Assembly: GCA_054601695.1 (NCBI GenBank)
Contig: BAAHQB010000109.1
Coordinates: 496,001-560,000, forward strand
Direction of reading: 5' to 3'
Source of the DNA: Amorphochlora amoebiformis
Taxonomy: Eukaryota > Cercozoa > Chlorarachniophyceae
Length of the DNA: 64,000 nt
Below the pieces are notes generated by a model that saw only the letters and a program-made list of their open reading frames with translations, did not search any database and had not been told where the DNA came from. The position numbers were made by a program, and so were the translations under genes. Shown here in pieces: positions 1 through 63,691 of this stretch (its first letter is position 1; each line of letters starts with the position of its first letter).

Positions 1-24
1 ATTCATACATATATATATATCTTC

Positions 25-79
<55 letters not shown>

Positions 80-80
80 A
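1..80. repeat. (TA)n microsatellite
   Basis: Almost pure TA dinucleotides with a few interruptions. This is the same material that fills most introns in the window. No coding content. Confidence 0.9.
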
Positions 81-82
81 AG

Positions 83-130
83 TCGCCGATCAAGCAGATC
101 ATCCCTCAAGCGTTTTCCCAAAAAATCAAA
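83..130 (+). CDS. Candidate exon of gene 1 upstream of a telomere-type array
   Basis: The island follows AAAG and ends at GTAACC. In phase 0 it reads SPIKQIIPQAFSQKIK. A similar island at 29652 in gene 2 reads [11 protein letters not shown], and both stand immediately before a CCCTAA array, so they are probably the same exon in two paralogues. The acceptor is weak and no link in phase to the next exon (1621) was found. Confidence 0.3.
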
Positions 131-136
131 GTAACC

Positions 137-282
137 TTAACCCTAACCCTAACCCTAACCCTAACCCTAACCCTAACCCTAACTCTAATCCTAACCCTAA
201 CCCTAACCCTAACCCTAACCCTAACCATATCCCTAACCCTAACCCTAACCCTAACCATAACCCTAACCCTAACCCTAACCCG
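137..282 (+). repeat. Interstitial telomere-type CCCTAA array
   Basis: About 24 units of CCCTAA with scattered variants such as CTCTAA, CCATAT and CCATAA. Degeneracy and unique sequence on both sides show it is internal rather than a chromosome end. A homologous array follows the corresponding island in gene 2 at 29689. Confidence 0.9.
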
Positions 283-504
283 GTGTTTAAATCTTATCAC
301 ACACTTCCGATGGTTTTTTCCCCGAAATCGAACCCGTAACCCTAGCCCTCACGTGTTTGCTGCCGAGTGCATTCACCCTAATTCCAGACATCTGAAATCT
401 TCAACTCTGACGTGCATATTACGCTAATGCTAACGCTAGACTAATGCTAATACATATAACTCAACTGAATTCTATCATATTGTACGCTAGCGATAGCTTA
501 AATG

Positions 505-1110
505 CTAACCCCAATGACAACCCTAACCCTAACCCAACCCTAACCCTAACCCAGCCCTAACCCAACCGTAACCTTAACCCAACCCTTACCCTAACCATAA
601 TGACAACCCTAACCCTAACCCTAATGAGAACCCTAACCTTAACCTTAATGATAGTTGTAACCCTAACCCTAATGAAAACCCAAACCCTAACCCTAATAAC
701 GTAACCCTAACCGTAATGAAAACCCAAACCCTAACCCTAATAACAATTCTAATCCTTACCTTATTCAGAACCCTAACCCTAACCCCTTAATGACAACCCT
801 AACCCTAACCCCAATGAGAACCCTAACCCTAAACCATACAGACAACCCTAAACCGGAGATTAATTAGAACCCTGACCCTAACCTTAATGACAACCCTAAC
901 CCTAATGACAACCCTAACCCTAACCTTTAATGACAGTTGTAACCCTAACCCTAATGACAACCCTAACCCTAACCTTTAATGACAGTTGTAACCCTAACCC
1001 TAATGACAACCCTAACCCTAACCTTTAATGACAGTTGTAACCCTAACCCTAATGACAGCCCTAACCCTAACCTTTAATGACAGTTGTAACCCTAACCCTA
1101 GTCATAGCTT
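505..1110 (+). repeat. Degenerate CCCTAA field with a 49-bp higher-order repeat
   Basis: CCCTAA units are broken by AATGACAA, AATGAGAA and similar inserts. From 924 to about 1119 a 49-bp unit containing CCTTTAATGACAGTTGT recurs at 924, 973, 1022 and 1071. A looser relative lies near 640-660. Forty-nine is eight hexamers plus one base, so the array is organised above the hexamer level. Confidence 0.85.
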
Positions 1111-1159
1111 CATGCGGTCGGGAATGGGAGTTGATATGCTATTTGACAAGTTCCTCGTT

Positions 1160-1485
1160 TGTTCCGTTTTTTTTTTTTTTTTTGAATATTCTATTTTTTT
1201 TTTTCGGCCCTTTATTCTCTCAGTTTTAAACATATTTTATTTTTTTTATCTCCTTTTTTTTTTTTTCAATATCTCTCTCGCTCTCTCTCTCTCTCTTTTT
1301 CCTTCTTTCTCCATCTCTCTTATTGTATCTCTCTTTTATCTACCGCTTTTTTTCTCTCTCGCTCTTTCTCTTCTCAATCTTTTTCTCTCTCACTTTTTTC
1401 GTGTAAATCTCCCTCTTTCCAATTACCTCACGCTGTGTGTGTCTTGGTAACGATTTTCTTCTCTCTCTCTTTCCAAATTTAAATA
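1160..1485 (+). repeat. Pyrimidine-rich tract (poly-T and CT)
   Basis: Long T runs alternate with CTCTCT. Gene 2 has purine and pyrimidine-rich sequence in the matching intron region (29.93-30.18 kb). It is taken as intron sequence, not a gene. Confidence 0.7.
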
Positions 1486-1521
1486 TAATGATATATTTGT
1501 ATATATGTGTACATCTGTAGA

Positions 1522-1563
<42 letters not shown>

Positions 1564-1579
1564 TATGTATATCTATATA

Positions 1580-1616
<37 letters not shown>

Positions 1617-1620
1617 TTAG

Positions 1621-10424
<8,804 letters not shown>

Positions 10425-10558
10425 ATACGATTTAACTTTCCAATGATACAAGATACATATCTAGATATCCTAGACCTAGATATCTAGGTATCTGATAAGA
10501 TATTCTAGATATTGGCCTCAAAGCATGTACATGTTTCGGTCTACAAGTAGACGAAATG

Positions 10559-10589
<31 letters not shown>

Positions 10590-11460
10590 CTAGATATATA
10601 TATATATATATAGTTTAAATACACGTAGTAGAAGCTACTAGCAATCACTCCTCATTCTAGAATCTAGAGAATGAGGTACATGCGCGCTCTGGGCACTCTA
10701 GCAATTTTTCCGATGTTATGTGAAAAGTTTGTCGTAATTATGATCGACTATGTCTGGTATATATCTCTGCCAGGATAATAATACCATCCATGATCAGATT
10801 AATTCTCATATATACTAGATATAGTACGATACGCCTATAGCGTGTCTTTAGTACTGCATTGCTAACCGTTAGAAAACCTACTAATTCTCGCTGCGTGTAC
10901 ATATGTACTCACATTCTAGAAATATTCTAGATATTATTACCAATTAAGCGCCAGCGTGGTGGCGAGTCTTGTCTGTTTACGACCTCAGTTAGGTCTCTGA
11001 AGCTAGAAAGTTATAATATATATATATATGTATATATATATATGTGTGTGTATATATCTAGATATGTGTATGTACTATATGGCATAGTATATGCTATGAT
11101 ATGCACATATGCTGATGATATATGTATATATGATGTATGCTGATAACACACACACATATATACTGGTAATAACATACATATATATATATATATATATATA
11201 CATATAAATATATAATATTAGACTATAATATCACAGACTAGATAGAGTTCAGTTTTGTTCAGTCTATGCCGAGTAATCTGTTTATTAGAGTTCACTCGAT
11301 CTCTAGGCTACGTGTATGTACACATGTTACCAATATGCTATTGTCATCATCTCATCGAATATTCTAGACATTTGTTTCATACAGGAGTTACAATAATTCA
11401 CAGCATCTAGAGTCACTGATAGCTATATCCACGAACTAGACGTATCCGAGGTTCTAAGTA
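10425..11460. other. CTAG-rich 3' flank of gene 1
   Basis: Low in TA repeats and rich in CTAG inside palindromes such as TCTAGATA and CCTAGACCTAGA (five CTAG in about 60 bp near 10460-10515). I see no long frame. Similar islands follow the stop codons of gene 2 and gene 4, so it is probably 3' UTR or downstream sequence. Confidence 0.7.
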
Positions 11461-11660
11461 CCCCTAACCATAATCATTACCCGAACCCTAACCTAACCCT
11501 AATCATTACCCGAACCCTAACCTAACCCTAATCATTACCCGAACCCTAACCTAACCCTAATCATTACCCGAACCCTAACCTAACCCTAATCATTACCCGA
11601 ACCCTAACCCTAACCCTAATCATAACCACAATCGTAACTGTAAGCCTATCCTAACATTAG
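11461..11660 (+). repeat. 29-bp tandem repeat built from CCCTAA words
   Basis: TCATTACCCGAACCCTAACC recurs at 11474, 11503, 11532, 11561 and 11590, an exact 29-bp period, then decays. Confidence 0.92.
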
Positions 11661-11829
11661 TCGTAACCTTTAATCGTTGGTATACGTAGTAATAATAATT
11701 ACATTAGATGTATACAAATTATCGTATTTGTGGTACGCACAGAGCTCGGTTTATCAATCATAGTCGCTCTATATATATATACATATATGATGATGAAGCA
11801 GATCTTTCTTTTTAGAAGTGCATATATAC

Positions 11830-11909
<80 letters not shown>

Positions 11910-12020
11910 TACACCTATGTAAACAGCATGCATCAATATATATATTTTACATTATATTTTTTATGTAAATATATTCAATCACATACCCTCGCGAGTCGCG
12001 ACCCTTGCATGGCCAATGTG
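11661..12020. other. Low-repeat islands around a (TA)n run
   Basis: Mixed sequence at 11661-11835 and 11925-12020 flanks a TA run of about 75 bp. No convincing gene. Confidence 0.5.
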
Positions 12021-12099
12021 ATTTGTGATGAAAAAACCTATCAAGCACTATTTTAATAACATTTGTGATAATAACATCTATCAAGCACTATTTTAATCA
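12019..12099 (+). repeat. Imperfect direct duplication of about 40 bp
   Basis: ATTTGTGATGAAAAAACCTA and CTATCAAGCACTATTTTAAT recur as ATTTGTGATAATAACATCTA plus the same second part. Confidence 0.85.
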
Positions 12100-12402
12100 G
12101 AATCGATTATCAAAAAAGCGAGCGCGGAAGAAGACAGATGGGACTACACTGACGCTCCGACAGACCTCGGCGTACTTTCACGATCATAACGATATTTCTG
12201 CAAAATTACCGTAATCAGTCCAAAGTTTGTGTTGACTGCGAAGGTCACATAGGATGACATTGAGAAATGACTGCGGGATGCGTGACGGTATGCATTAGAG
12301 CACGACTGGATGAGTCAGATGAGTTTGAAGTTTTCTTGATATTACCTTAAATGCGCTCGGGTATGTTCATGGTAGTCTTAGAGGTCCGAAAAGGAGATCA
12401 TA

Positions 12403-12484
12403 TTACTTTGCGCAATGTCACACTGTGACACGTTTTCTAAAATAATCTTAATTTCTCGCAATAGCGTGACATCGCGCAAAGTAA
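12403..12484. repeat. Inverted repeat with 19-bp arms
   Basis: Left arm TTACTTTGCGCAATGTCAC (12403-12421) and right arm GTGACATCGCGCAAAGTAA (12466-12484) pair with one mismatch around a 44-base loop that itself holds CACACTGTGACA. Confidence 0.85.
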
Positions 12485-12549
12485 CACGTTGTAAATGTTC
12501 GATAGAACGCCCGGGTTTCGGGTACCCATCAACACAACGCGAAACCAAT

Positions 12550-12895
12550 GAGAGAGCGGGAAGGTCGCATCCCACCCCCATTCTTCCAACCCTTTTTCCC
12601 AACATTCTCTTGCTCTCCTGACAAACTCATGTTTCGAAATTGCTCGAATGGGACATGGTTCATTGTGAAAGGAAAAAACACTGGTTTTTATTGAACAATG
12701 TTGTCCCATTCCGGACAAAGAATATATGTATCGCGGATTATGTGTTGCGTTTGCGTACATGTATTTTTGTTCGAATGGAGACGTGTCCTTTTTTTCCGAA
12801 ATTCGTCCACGAACCATTTCCGTCGCTTTTCGAAATTGTAATTCTTTTCGGACATGCGAAAAAAAATATGCTTGTACATGTGTATGTTACATATA
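12550..12895 (+). CDS. Possible 5' exon region of gene 2, frame undecided
   Basis: The longest microsatellite-free open stretch upstream of gene 2. Frames open over large parts read [18 protein letters not shown] (two N-glycosylation motifs) near 12630-12685 and [18 protein letters not shown] near 12730-12785. The second ends at a GTACTA donor near 12900 with the phase wanted by exon 13361. A frame on the opposite strand is also open, so this is tentative. Confidence 0.3.
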
Positions 12896-12948
12896 CCGCG
12901 GTACTATATATATGTATATATGTAATATATACATATATATATACATAC

Positions 12949-12959
<11 letters not shown>

Positions 12960-13025
<66 letters not shown>
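12960..13025. repeat. (TA)n microsatellite
   Basis: Uninterrupted TA of about 65 bp. Confidence 0.9.
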
Positions 13026-13030
<5 letters not shown>

Positions 13031-13175
13031 GGTGAATATATATGTACATGGGTGAACATTTATTCCCTTTTTCCCGAAGAAATGTACATCCCGTTTTCTT
13101 TTACAACCTCTTGGGTTGTTTCCCTGCCGAATATGCACATATCATATAAACATATATATACATTTATAAACAATC

Positions 13176-13207
<32 letters not shown>

Positions 13208-13211
13208 TATG

Positions 13212-13260
<49 letters not shown>

Positions 13261-13360
13261 AGTATATCTATATATATATATGTATATAATATATCTATAT
13301 AATACATATAATATATACAATATATATATATATATATATTATATATATTTAGTTATACAG

Positions 13361-40130
<26,770 letters not shown>

Positions 40131-40243
40131 GCTAGTATCCTTCTCAGAGCAAAAACAGCTCAAATCCTTCTTACAGCAAAACGAAAGTCGAAAATCTCTT
40201 TTTTTTTTCTTCTTGTGGATTTGGGTTTCGTGGGTAGCTTCCA

Positions 40244-40312
40244 ATGGCATTCAACCTCGAGCAATGTTACGGATGGCTGATTCTTCGACCGACAACCTAT
40301 AAGCAATGTTAG
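40244..40312 (+). CDS. Small open frame, possible first exon
   Basis: ATG after a T-rich tract, then MAFNLEQCYGWLILRP, TTYKQC and TAG. It lies between the CTAG island and an exon-derived array. No other support. Confidence 0.2.
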   Translation: MAFNLEQCYGWLILRPTTYKQC

Positions 40313-40356
40313 GAGAATGTATTTACTGATATATTTGTATCATACTATTACTTACT

Positions 40357-41450
<1,094 letters not shown>

Positions 41451-41454
41451 GTAC

Positions 41455-46121
<4,667 letters not shown>

Positions 46122-46129
46122 CTATACGA

Positions 46130-46184
<55 letters not shown>

Positions 46185-46297
46185 CACATGCATTTTTACC
46201 TACATACAATGAGACCACATTATACATATACACATACATATATATATATATATATTATTTATATATATATATATATATATAATATATAGATTATTTT

Positions 46298-46334
<37 letters not shown>

Positions 46335-46443
46335 ATGTATATTATATATATCCTGCTGTGAAAATAGGTGTGTTGTATACATGAATTCAATTATTTCAAA
46401 TTTACACATATAAACATACATGTAGATAATATTATAGCATATA

Positions 46444-46496
<53 letters not shown>

Positions 46497-46497
46497 A

Positions 46498-46574
46498 CAC
46501 AAGTAATCTGAAATTCCAAGAGAAGTACCAGCAGGGCAGTAAGACATAAATCGTTGCTTGTAGCAGATTCCTAC
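46498..46574 (-). CDS. Candidate cysteine-containing exon
   Basis: - strand after GGTCCAG reads GVGICYKQRFMSYCPAG then TSLGISDY before a possible GTGTGG donor. Strand and borders are uncertain. Confidence 0.28.
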
Positions 46575-46675
46575 ACCCTGGACCATTTTAGGCAAAACAT
46601 ATCACATCATCACATCTCTAGAATAATTCTAAACTTGCTTACGCACGTATATAAACCTCAGCGGACCAAAATATC

Positions 46676-46999
46676 ATGCATCGCATACGTACACACGTAA
46701 ATCAACTCTGCAAACTCTTAAAAAAACCATGCTTTAATATCCATCTACACACTCTCTGGATTTTTTCATCACCTGAGGACCCTACCCTGACCCAAACGTT
46801 TATCATGCATGTTCGCAAGCGTGCTCACGTCGTTTCCTATGGCTACTCGAATGTCGACCAATGTGGACAACTTTTTAATTTTTACGCGGCAAATAAGTTA
46901 CAGTTTAGCGCGTTATTCCCGCCCTCCGCTCCCCTAATGGGCGCTAACCATCGAGTCGTTGGCAAAAACGGTGACCGCACGGAATCAAGGGTGTTTTAA
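46676..46999 (+). CDS. Hypothetical 107-codon open frame
   Basis: ATG to TAA without microsatellite composition. Begins MHRIRTHVNQLC and ends GKNGDRTESRVF. No family recognised. It lies between divergent genes 3 and 4, so it may be promoter sequence that happens to be open. Confidence 0.3.
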   Translation: MHRIRTHVNQLCKLLKKPCFNIHLHTLWIFSSPEDPTLTQTFIMHVRKRAHVVSYGYSNVDQCGQLFNFYAANKLQFSALFPPSAPLMGANHRVVGKNGDRTESRVF

Positions 47000-47454
47000 A
47001 GGCCGGGCTCAGAAAGCCGTTTCTCATTTCCTAGGAGAGCTATTAGAGGGCTAACCTCTTGTGACAATATAGCACGACGGTGTGATGTCACGTTATGTTT
47101 CTACTCTGTCACGCACCTTCATGGCTGATCGGCTGTGAAGGGCTTGCTGATGATATTAGGGTACATACTACAGCGAGTATTGCTTTGCACGGTGAACGCT
47201 TATTTTGCATCTGAATTTTACCTAATTCCCAAACAAATAATACGTCTTCCATACAACAATATATTATTCAGTTTAAGCGAGATGAATGGTAGTGTAGCGC
47301 GTTTCATGAATCCTCGAGATATGTTGTTTTGTGAACTAATCCCCAGCCTCCCTCTATGCTCGTACTTTTTTTGAAAAACCTGAATCCCCCATTGACTCTT
47401 CCCACGTGATAAAATGTGTTTCTCTTGATATTGCTTGATTTTTCCCATTTGCAG
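47000..47454. other. Low-repeat region between genes 3 and 4
   Basis: Unique, about 45% GC. A + strand frame from 47135 to 47374 is open (ends SLPLCSYFF); function not seen. A good acceptor CCCATTTGCAG ends it. Confidence 0.4.
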
Positions 47455-58422
<10,968 letters not shown>

Positions 58423-59330
58423 CTTTCATCCGGGACGGACTCATCTAGCTCATGCACCCAGACTCTAGAAAATACCTAGAATACCATGCCGCACTACTCT
58501 CTAGCTAGTGCTGAATTGACCACACGTTCCTCTACCGTCATCCAACCAACACAATTCAATGTCCGACTATCTTCCTGATCTACTAGTACTGCCTTCATTG
58601 CAGACATGTTGTCGCCTAGATTATTCTGATTACCGTAGCTAATTCTAGAATTAATTACCGCACTATGACTGATGACTTAATTGTAGTGACTGATAGTGAT
58701 GATGACGATACTGCCTAGGTGTATCGGTAGTAGATAATACCGGGCGTATGTTCTAGATGTTTGGGCTAGCTTCTGCTAGTTCTAGAGCTTGTATATATAT
58801 ACGAGTCAGCCTGTATACCTGTCCTTGAACGCAAGTTACTAGAGTTACCGCTATTTTATTTTTTATTAGCCGCATAGATCTAAGAGTCCAGGATATGACT
58901 AGTATGATCATGGTTCTAAGCGTATAAGTATCGTCTAGATCATGCCTTATTAATTCGGATTATTAGAATAATCCCGGGGTATATTGGAATATTCTAATGT
59001 ATATTCTCCAGATTCTTTGTGTTAAACGTTGGTGTTTTCTAAATTTTCTAGTCCAACTTGGCTACTAGTGACAAAGCGACCACGTGGAAGGTCTAGGGAG
59101 CGTAGAGATCTAAATCTTGAGAGCCTCTGGTGTTGTTTATGAAGTTTTTCCTGGCCGTCGCTTTCAATCGTCGATCTTGTTCAAGCCGCCTTTTCCTTGA
59201 ATTTTGGAGCTGCATTCTGTTCGCGTTTGGAATATCACGGCTCAGCCTCACATGCTTAAATGCATGACAAATATTAACATGTACGGCAGTAAGCTGCTAA
59301 ACTAAAACCGGAATATTCGCTTGGTACTAA
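58423..59330. other. CTAG-rich 3' flank of gene 4
   Basis: Dense CTAG (CTCTCTAGCTAGTGC, ATTCTAGAATTA, GTTCTAGAGC), no TA repeat, no supported frame. Third island of this kind. Confidence 0.7.
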
Positions 59331-59421
59331 ATGTGTATAGTATTGTATATTATATACTTTCACATCTATTCATAAATTGATGCGTATATACATGTATACA
59401 TATGTATATATATAAATATAT

Positions 59422-59480
<59 letters not shown>

Positions 59481-59510
59481 TTTCCTAGTGTGTATTGATG
59501 TGTTGTTAGG

Positions 59511-59573
59511 ATGGCTTGTACCTTGATTGGCGAGATCTACACTTCGCGAACCCCACCCTACATACCAACATGC
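59511..59573 (+). CDS. Weak candidate exon
   Basis: After GTTGTTAGG reads MACTLIGEIYTSRTPPY then IPTC before GTTTTG. An opposite-strand frame is also open. Confidence 0.25.
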
Positions 59574-59639
59574 GTTTTGTATATACATATACATTACATA
59601 TGTAATAATACATGTGTCTATGTGTGTCTGTATCTATCA

Positions 59640-59661
59640 TATCATGATATGATAGATACAA

Positions 59662-59692
<31 letters not shown>

Positions 59693-59862
59693 TATACATA
59701 TACATATATGTACCCATACACATAAATATATGTACACATTTTTAGATATATAAATATATGTATACATATATGTAGAAATGCATATATGTAGGCATGTACG
59801 CATTTGCACAGAAAGACAGAGATGATACGAATGAATATATATATATATATATATATATACAT

Positions 59863-59901
<39 letters not shown>

Positions 59902-59935
59902 CATGTATATATATATAGATATATATGTTTCCATA
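59640..59935. repeat. (TA)n with a TATCATGATATGATA palindrome
   Basis: TA and TG/CA repeats. ATCATATCATGATATGAT at 59637-59654 is a perfect inverted repeat. Confidence 0.85.
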
Positions 59936-60283
59936 CAAACGCATTGATTTACATATTCATTATACCCGACCTATTTTTGTCCCTATCAAAGAGGGTATAA
60001 TACTTCCGCAGAAACACATCTCCTGACAAATAAACATCCATCTCTTCTGCAATACATCAAACACACAAAACAATAAGCATCCCTTCAAAAATACATTTAA
60101 CGCACGAAATAACAAATATTTTTTTCTATAATACACATAAAAATACACAGAGTTCTATTATGTATATAAATATGTGCAATTACCAATGAGATAAATAGAG
60201 AGGAACAAAAGAGGAAATTAGACAGAAGAGAAGAAAAATCTGAGGATAACTTTGTTTTATGGTAATTTCACCTAAAACCCACA
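59936..60283. other. AT-rich unique segment, nothing recognised
   Basis: No frame or splice pair supported. Could be a promoter for a gene starting at 60284. Confidence 0.3.
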
Positions 60284-60350
60284 ATGGCCCTCGTGGGGGG
60301 GGTACATCGAGAGGCATTACTCCAGCCTTACAACCGCTGGACTCTGAATA
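60284..60350 (+). CDS. Weak candidate first exon
   Basis: ATG then MALVGGVHREALLQPY and NRWTLN, running into (TA)n. Contains a run of G. No downstream exon confirmed. Confidence 0.25.
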
Positions 60351-60354
60351 TATG

Positions 60355-60476
60355 TTATATATACATATATATATATATGTATATATATATATGTATATTA
60401 TATATAGTTCTTTTTACACATATATAAATATATGCATATATACATGTATATATACATATGAACATATGTATATATG

Positions 60477-60513
<37 letters not shown>

Positions 60514-60554
60514 AAATATATTATATATCTGCTGTATATGTATATGCATACATA

Positions 60555-60585
<31 letters not shown>

Positions 60586-60695
60586 TATATTTATATATAT
60601 ATATATACGTATATACATATATATATATATACGTATATACATATATATATATATATTTATATATATATATACACGTGTATTTATATATATTTTAT

Positions 60696-60740
<45 letters not shown>

Positions 60741-60745
60741 TACAT
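60355..60745. repeat. (TA)n block
   Basis: TA repeat with CATA and CGTATA. Confidence 0.9.
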
Positions 60746-60874
60746 AGATAAACACATAATACCCAACCTTTCTCCAGGCCAATGATATAGTCCTTAGGAT
60801 CTGATTAAGGTTACCAAACCCTTGAATTCAATAAACCCTTACGATTAGCATGCATTCGAGATACCCGAAGGGAT

Positions 60875-61140
60875 ACTCTTAGGCCTAACTAGAGTTTAGC
60901 TTAGGATGCATTGAGGATAGGCTTAGGCTGCATTGAGGATATGCTCAGGATGCATTGAGTATACGCTTGGGATGCATTGTGGACATGCTTGGGAGAATAG
61001 GATGTCGGGTTTTGATGAATGAATTTGGATAGAGTAGGTTAGGATGCACGGGAGTTATGGTTAGGATGCATTTAGGCATATATATAGAGTAGGGTTAGGA
61101 TGCACGGGAGTTATGGTTAGGATGCATTTAGGCATATATC
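60875..61140 (+). repeat. Degenerate TTAGGATGCATTGAGGATA repeats and a 56-bp duplication
   Basis: Units of about 20-24 bp around TTAGGATGCATTGAGGATA from 60895 to 60990. From 61033 a 56-bp unit containing AGGATGCACGGGAGTTATGG occurs twice (61041 and 61097). Confidence 0.88.
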
Positions 61141-61244
61141 CCGGCAGATGAATGCTATGGTAGTCAAGACTATAAGGTATACAGACATCATAAGAATATG
61201 CCAATATATGTGTTTTTGGTGTATATTTATAAAAACACACATGC

Positions 61245-61354
61245 ATAATATATATATATATATATTTATGTACATATATATATATATATATATATACATA
61301 TATATAAAAATATATGTATATATATATGTATATATATACATATAGCATATATAT

Positions 61355-61449
<95 letters not shown>

Positions 61450-61490
61450 TGTAACACACATATATTTATATATATATATATATATATATA
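61245..61490. repeat. (TA)n block
   Basis: TA repeat with a pure run near 61365-61425. Confidence 0.92.
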
Positions 61491-61511
61491 TGTATACATA
61501 AATATAAGGTA

Positions 61512-61832
61512 TTGAAATATACAATACCTAGATCAAGAGTCACCCCAGCCGAAAATTTAAATTTCAATTTCGGCAAGCTCCCAATATTACATGAGGAACC
61601 TATAGTTACACCAAGGGTTATGAGTTATGGGTTATGGGTTATGGGTCATGGGTTATTCATCATGGGTTATGGGTCATGGGTTATGGATCATGGGTTATGG
61701 TTTATGGGTTATGGGTCGGGAGTAGTACCTAACAGTCTTAAAAGTTTTCTAACAGCTCCTGGAGTTAAGTTCGGTTTACAATTAGAATCACGAATAGGGT
61801 TCGTTTACGCTGAGAATGGCATTTGGGTGTAG
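61512..61832 (+). CDS. Open frame crossing a heptamer array
   Basis: One frame stays open to TAG from [19 protein letters not shown], through [18 protein letters not shown], to [20 protein letters not shown] and ENGIWV. Non-repetitive ends with normal composition flank the heptamers. Family not recognised; start codon unclear. Confidence 0.35.
   Translation: MKYTIPRSRVTPAENLNFNFGKLPILHEEPIVTPRVMSYGLWVMGHGLFIMGYGSWVMDHGLWFMGYGSGVVPNSLKSFLTAPGVKFGLQLESRIGFVYAENGIWV
61613..61722 (+). repeat. Heptamer array TTATGGG/TCATGGG
   Basis: About 15 units of seven bases, telomere-like but one base longer than TTAGGG. Confidence 0.92.
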
Positions 61833-61859
61833 GTTTGGGTAAGGACGGGGCAAGATTAG

Positions 61860-61945
61860 CATTCGGGTTAGGTTAGGGTTAGGACGCAGGCTTAGGGTTA
61901 CGGTTATGGTTGGTTGGGGTTGGGGTTGGGGTTAGGGATAGACCA
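61860..61945 (+). repeat. TTAGGG-type degenerate array
   Basis: GGTTAGGGTTAGG, then GGTTGGGGTTGGGG units. Confidence 0.85.
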
Positions 61946-62038
61946 GACGGACCGCAGATAAGGGAAGTACCTGTGTCTAACACGGCCTTTATATATATAT
62001 ATATATAAATATATGCCTATGACCATATCACTTTATTG

Positions 62039-62039
<1 letters not shown>

Positions 62040-62117
<78 letters not shown>

Positions 62118-62134
62118 CGTGCGTGTGTGTAATG

Positions 62135-62177
<43 letters not shown>

Positions 62178-62256
62178 TTTTTGTATGTATACATATAAAA
62201 CATATATATATATATATATATATTGTATATGTATACATATATAACATATATATATG

Positions 62257-62306
<50 letters not shown>

Positions 62307-62400
62307 AATATATATATACATATATTTGCATATATATACAAATAGTGTAACGATGTAATATTGAACACATAATATATATGTATATATATATATATATATA
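62040..62400. repeat. (TA)n with a (GT)n run
   Basis: TA repeat joined to GTGTGTGCGTGCGTGTGT at 62095-62130. Confidence 0.92.
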
Positions 62401-62479
62401 TGTATATTTGTGTATAGGTAATGCATAATTATTGACATGTATATTCATACATATACACTCCATATTTATTTATACATGG

Positions 62480-62510
<31 letters not shown>

Positions 62511-62685
62511 CATGTGTATTTATTTGTTTAATCATACATACCAATTTCTCATATTATACATGTGGAATATATCTGCTTTTTATACGTATATTAATATATA
62601 TATATACATATATCTACTTATATGTATATAAAAAATATATACAAATATACCTATATGTGTATAGACATGTAGAACATCATTAGAA

Positions 62686-62689
<4 letters not shown>

Positions 62690-62734
<45 letters not shown>

Positions 62735-62743
62735 TATATGCAA

Positions 62744-62815
<72 letters not shown>
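62690..62815. repeat. (TA)n with a (CA)n run
   Basis: TA repeat with (CA)n at 62745-62773. Confidence 0.93.
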
Positions 62816-62921
62816 TGTCCAGTTGTTTCGACGTAGATAACGCTATGGGCATTTTTGTGTTTGTGTGTGTGCGTGAAATTATCCTACTCATTTCATTAAT
62901 TTGTACATCCTTACAACCAAA

Positions 62922-63098
62922 ATGCAAACAGAATACATATATATCTCCCTCTCCGTATGTGAGTGTGTTATGATCTCATGCGAAAGATATTTCTTTCTGA
63001 GTGTTGGTTATAAAGACATCTGTGTGTGTCATTTCTGGGACGGTTTCTGTTGGAATAATGATGCGAAGAAATGTTTTCGTCGTGTGGTTTTTCTGTGA
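62922..63098 (+). CDS. Small cysteine-rich open frame (58 codons)
   Basis: ATG to [21 protein letters not shown], then [18 protein letters not shown] and [18 protein letters not shown]. Seven cysteines. The sequence is GT-rich, and an opposite-strand frame is also open, so composition may explain it. Confidence 0.3.
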   Translation: MQTEYIYISLSVCECVMISCERYFFLSVGYKDICVCHFWDGFCWNNDAKKCFRRVVFL

Positions 63099-63249
63099 TT
63101 TGATGTTGTGTGAATGTTGATTTTTGGTGATGTTGTGAGGTAGTTGAGTGACTACATGACATGCACCTTACAAGTCCCGTAGCAAAGATTGCTGTCTGGA
63201 TGCGTTGACACTGTTACGCTTTCTAACCCTATGGCCCAATATCTGATAT

Positions 63250-63416
63250 ATACATTATGTGTACGTCTACACATATATATATATGTATTATATATATATA
63301 TATATATACATATATATACACATATGTATATATATATATATTATATATATGTATATACATATATATATATGTGTATGCATAGTATATAGTGTATATATGA
63401 ATATATATGCACACAA

Positions 63417-63460
<44 letters not shown>

Positions 63461-63464
63461 ATGA

Positions 63465-63550
<86 letters not shown>

Positions 63551-63560
63551 CATACATATA
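63250..63560. repeat. (TA)n and CATA repeats
   Basis: TA repeat. Confidence 0.9.
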
Positions 63561-63572
63561 TACATATGTAAC

Positions 63573-63611
63573 ATAGCGTTCATTAAATATGAAATATTTA
63601 CATAAATATCG

Positions 63612-63651
<40 letters not shown>

Positions 63652-63653
63652 AA

Positions 63654-63691
<38 letters not shown>

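Noticed and set aside
1-282. True chromosome end
   Set aside because: Arrays are degenerate, short and flanked by unique DNA, and genes lie on both sides.
106-300. Frames of RV, GL or NP repeats over CCCTAA arrays
   Set aside because: Six-base repeats keep a frame open automatically; composition is fully explained by the array.
12437-12817. Minus-strand frame of 126 codons
   Set aside because: Overlapping plus frames are also open and one fits the phase of the next gene 2 exon; no family recognised. Strand remains undecided.
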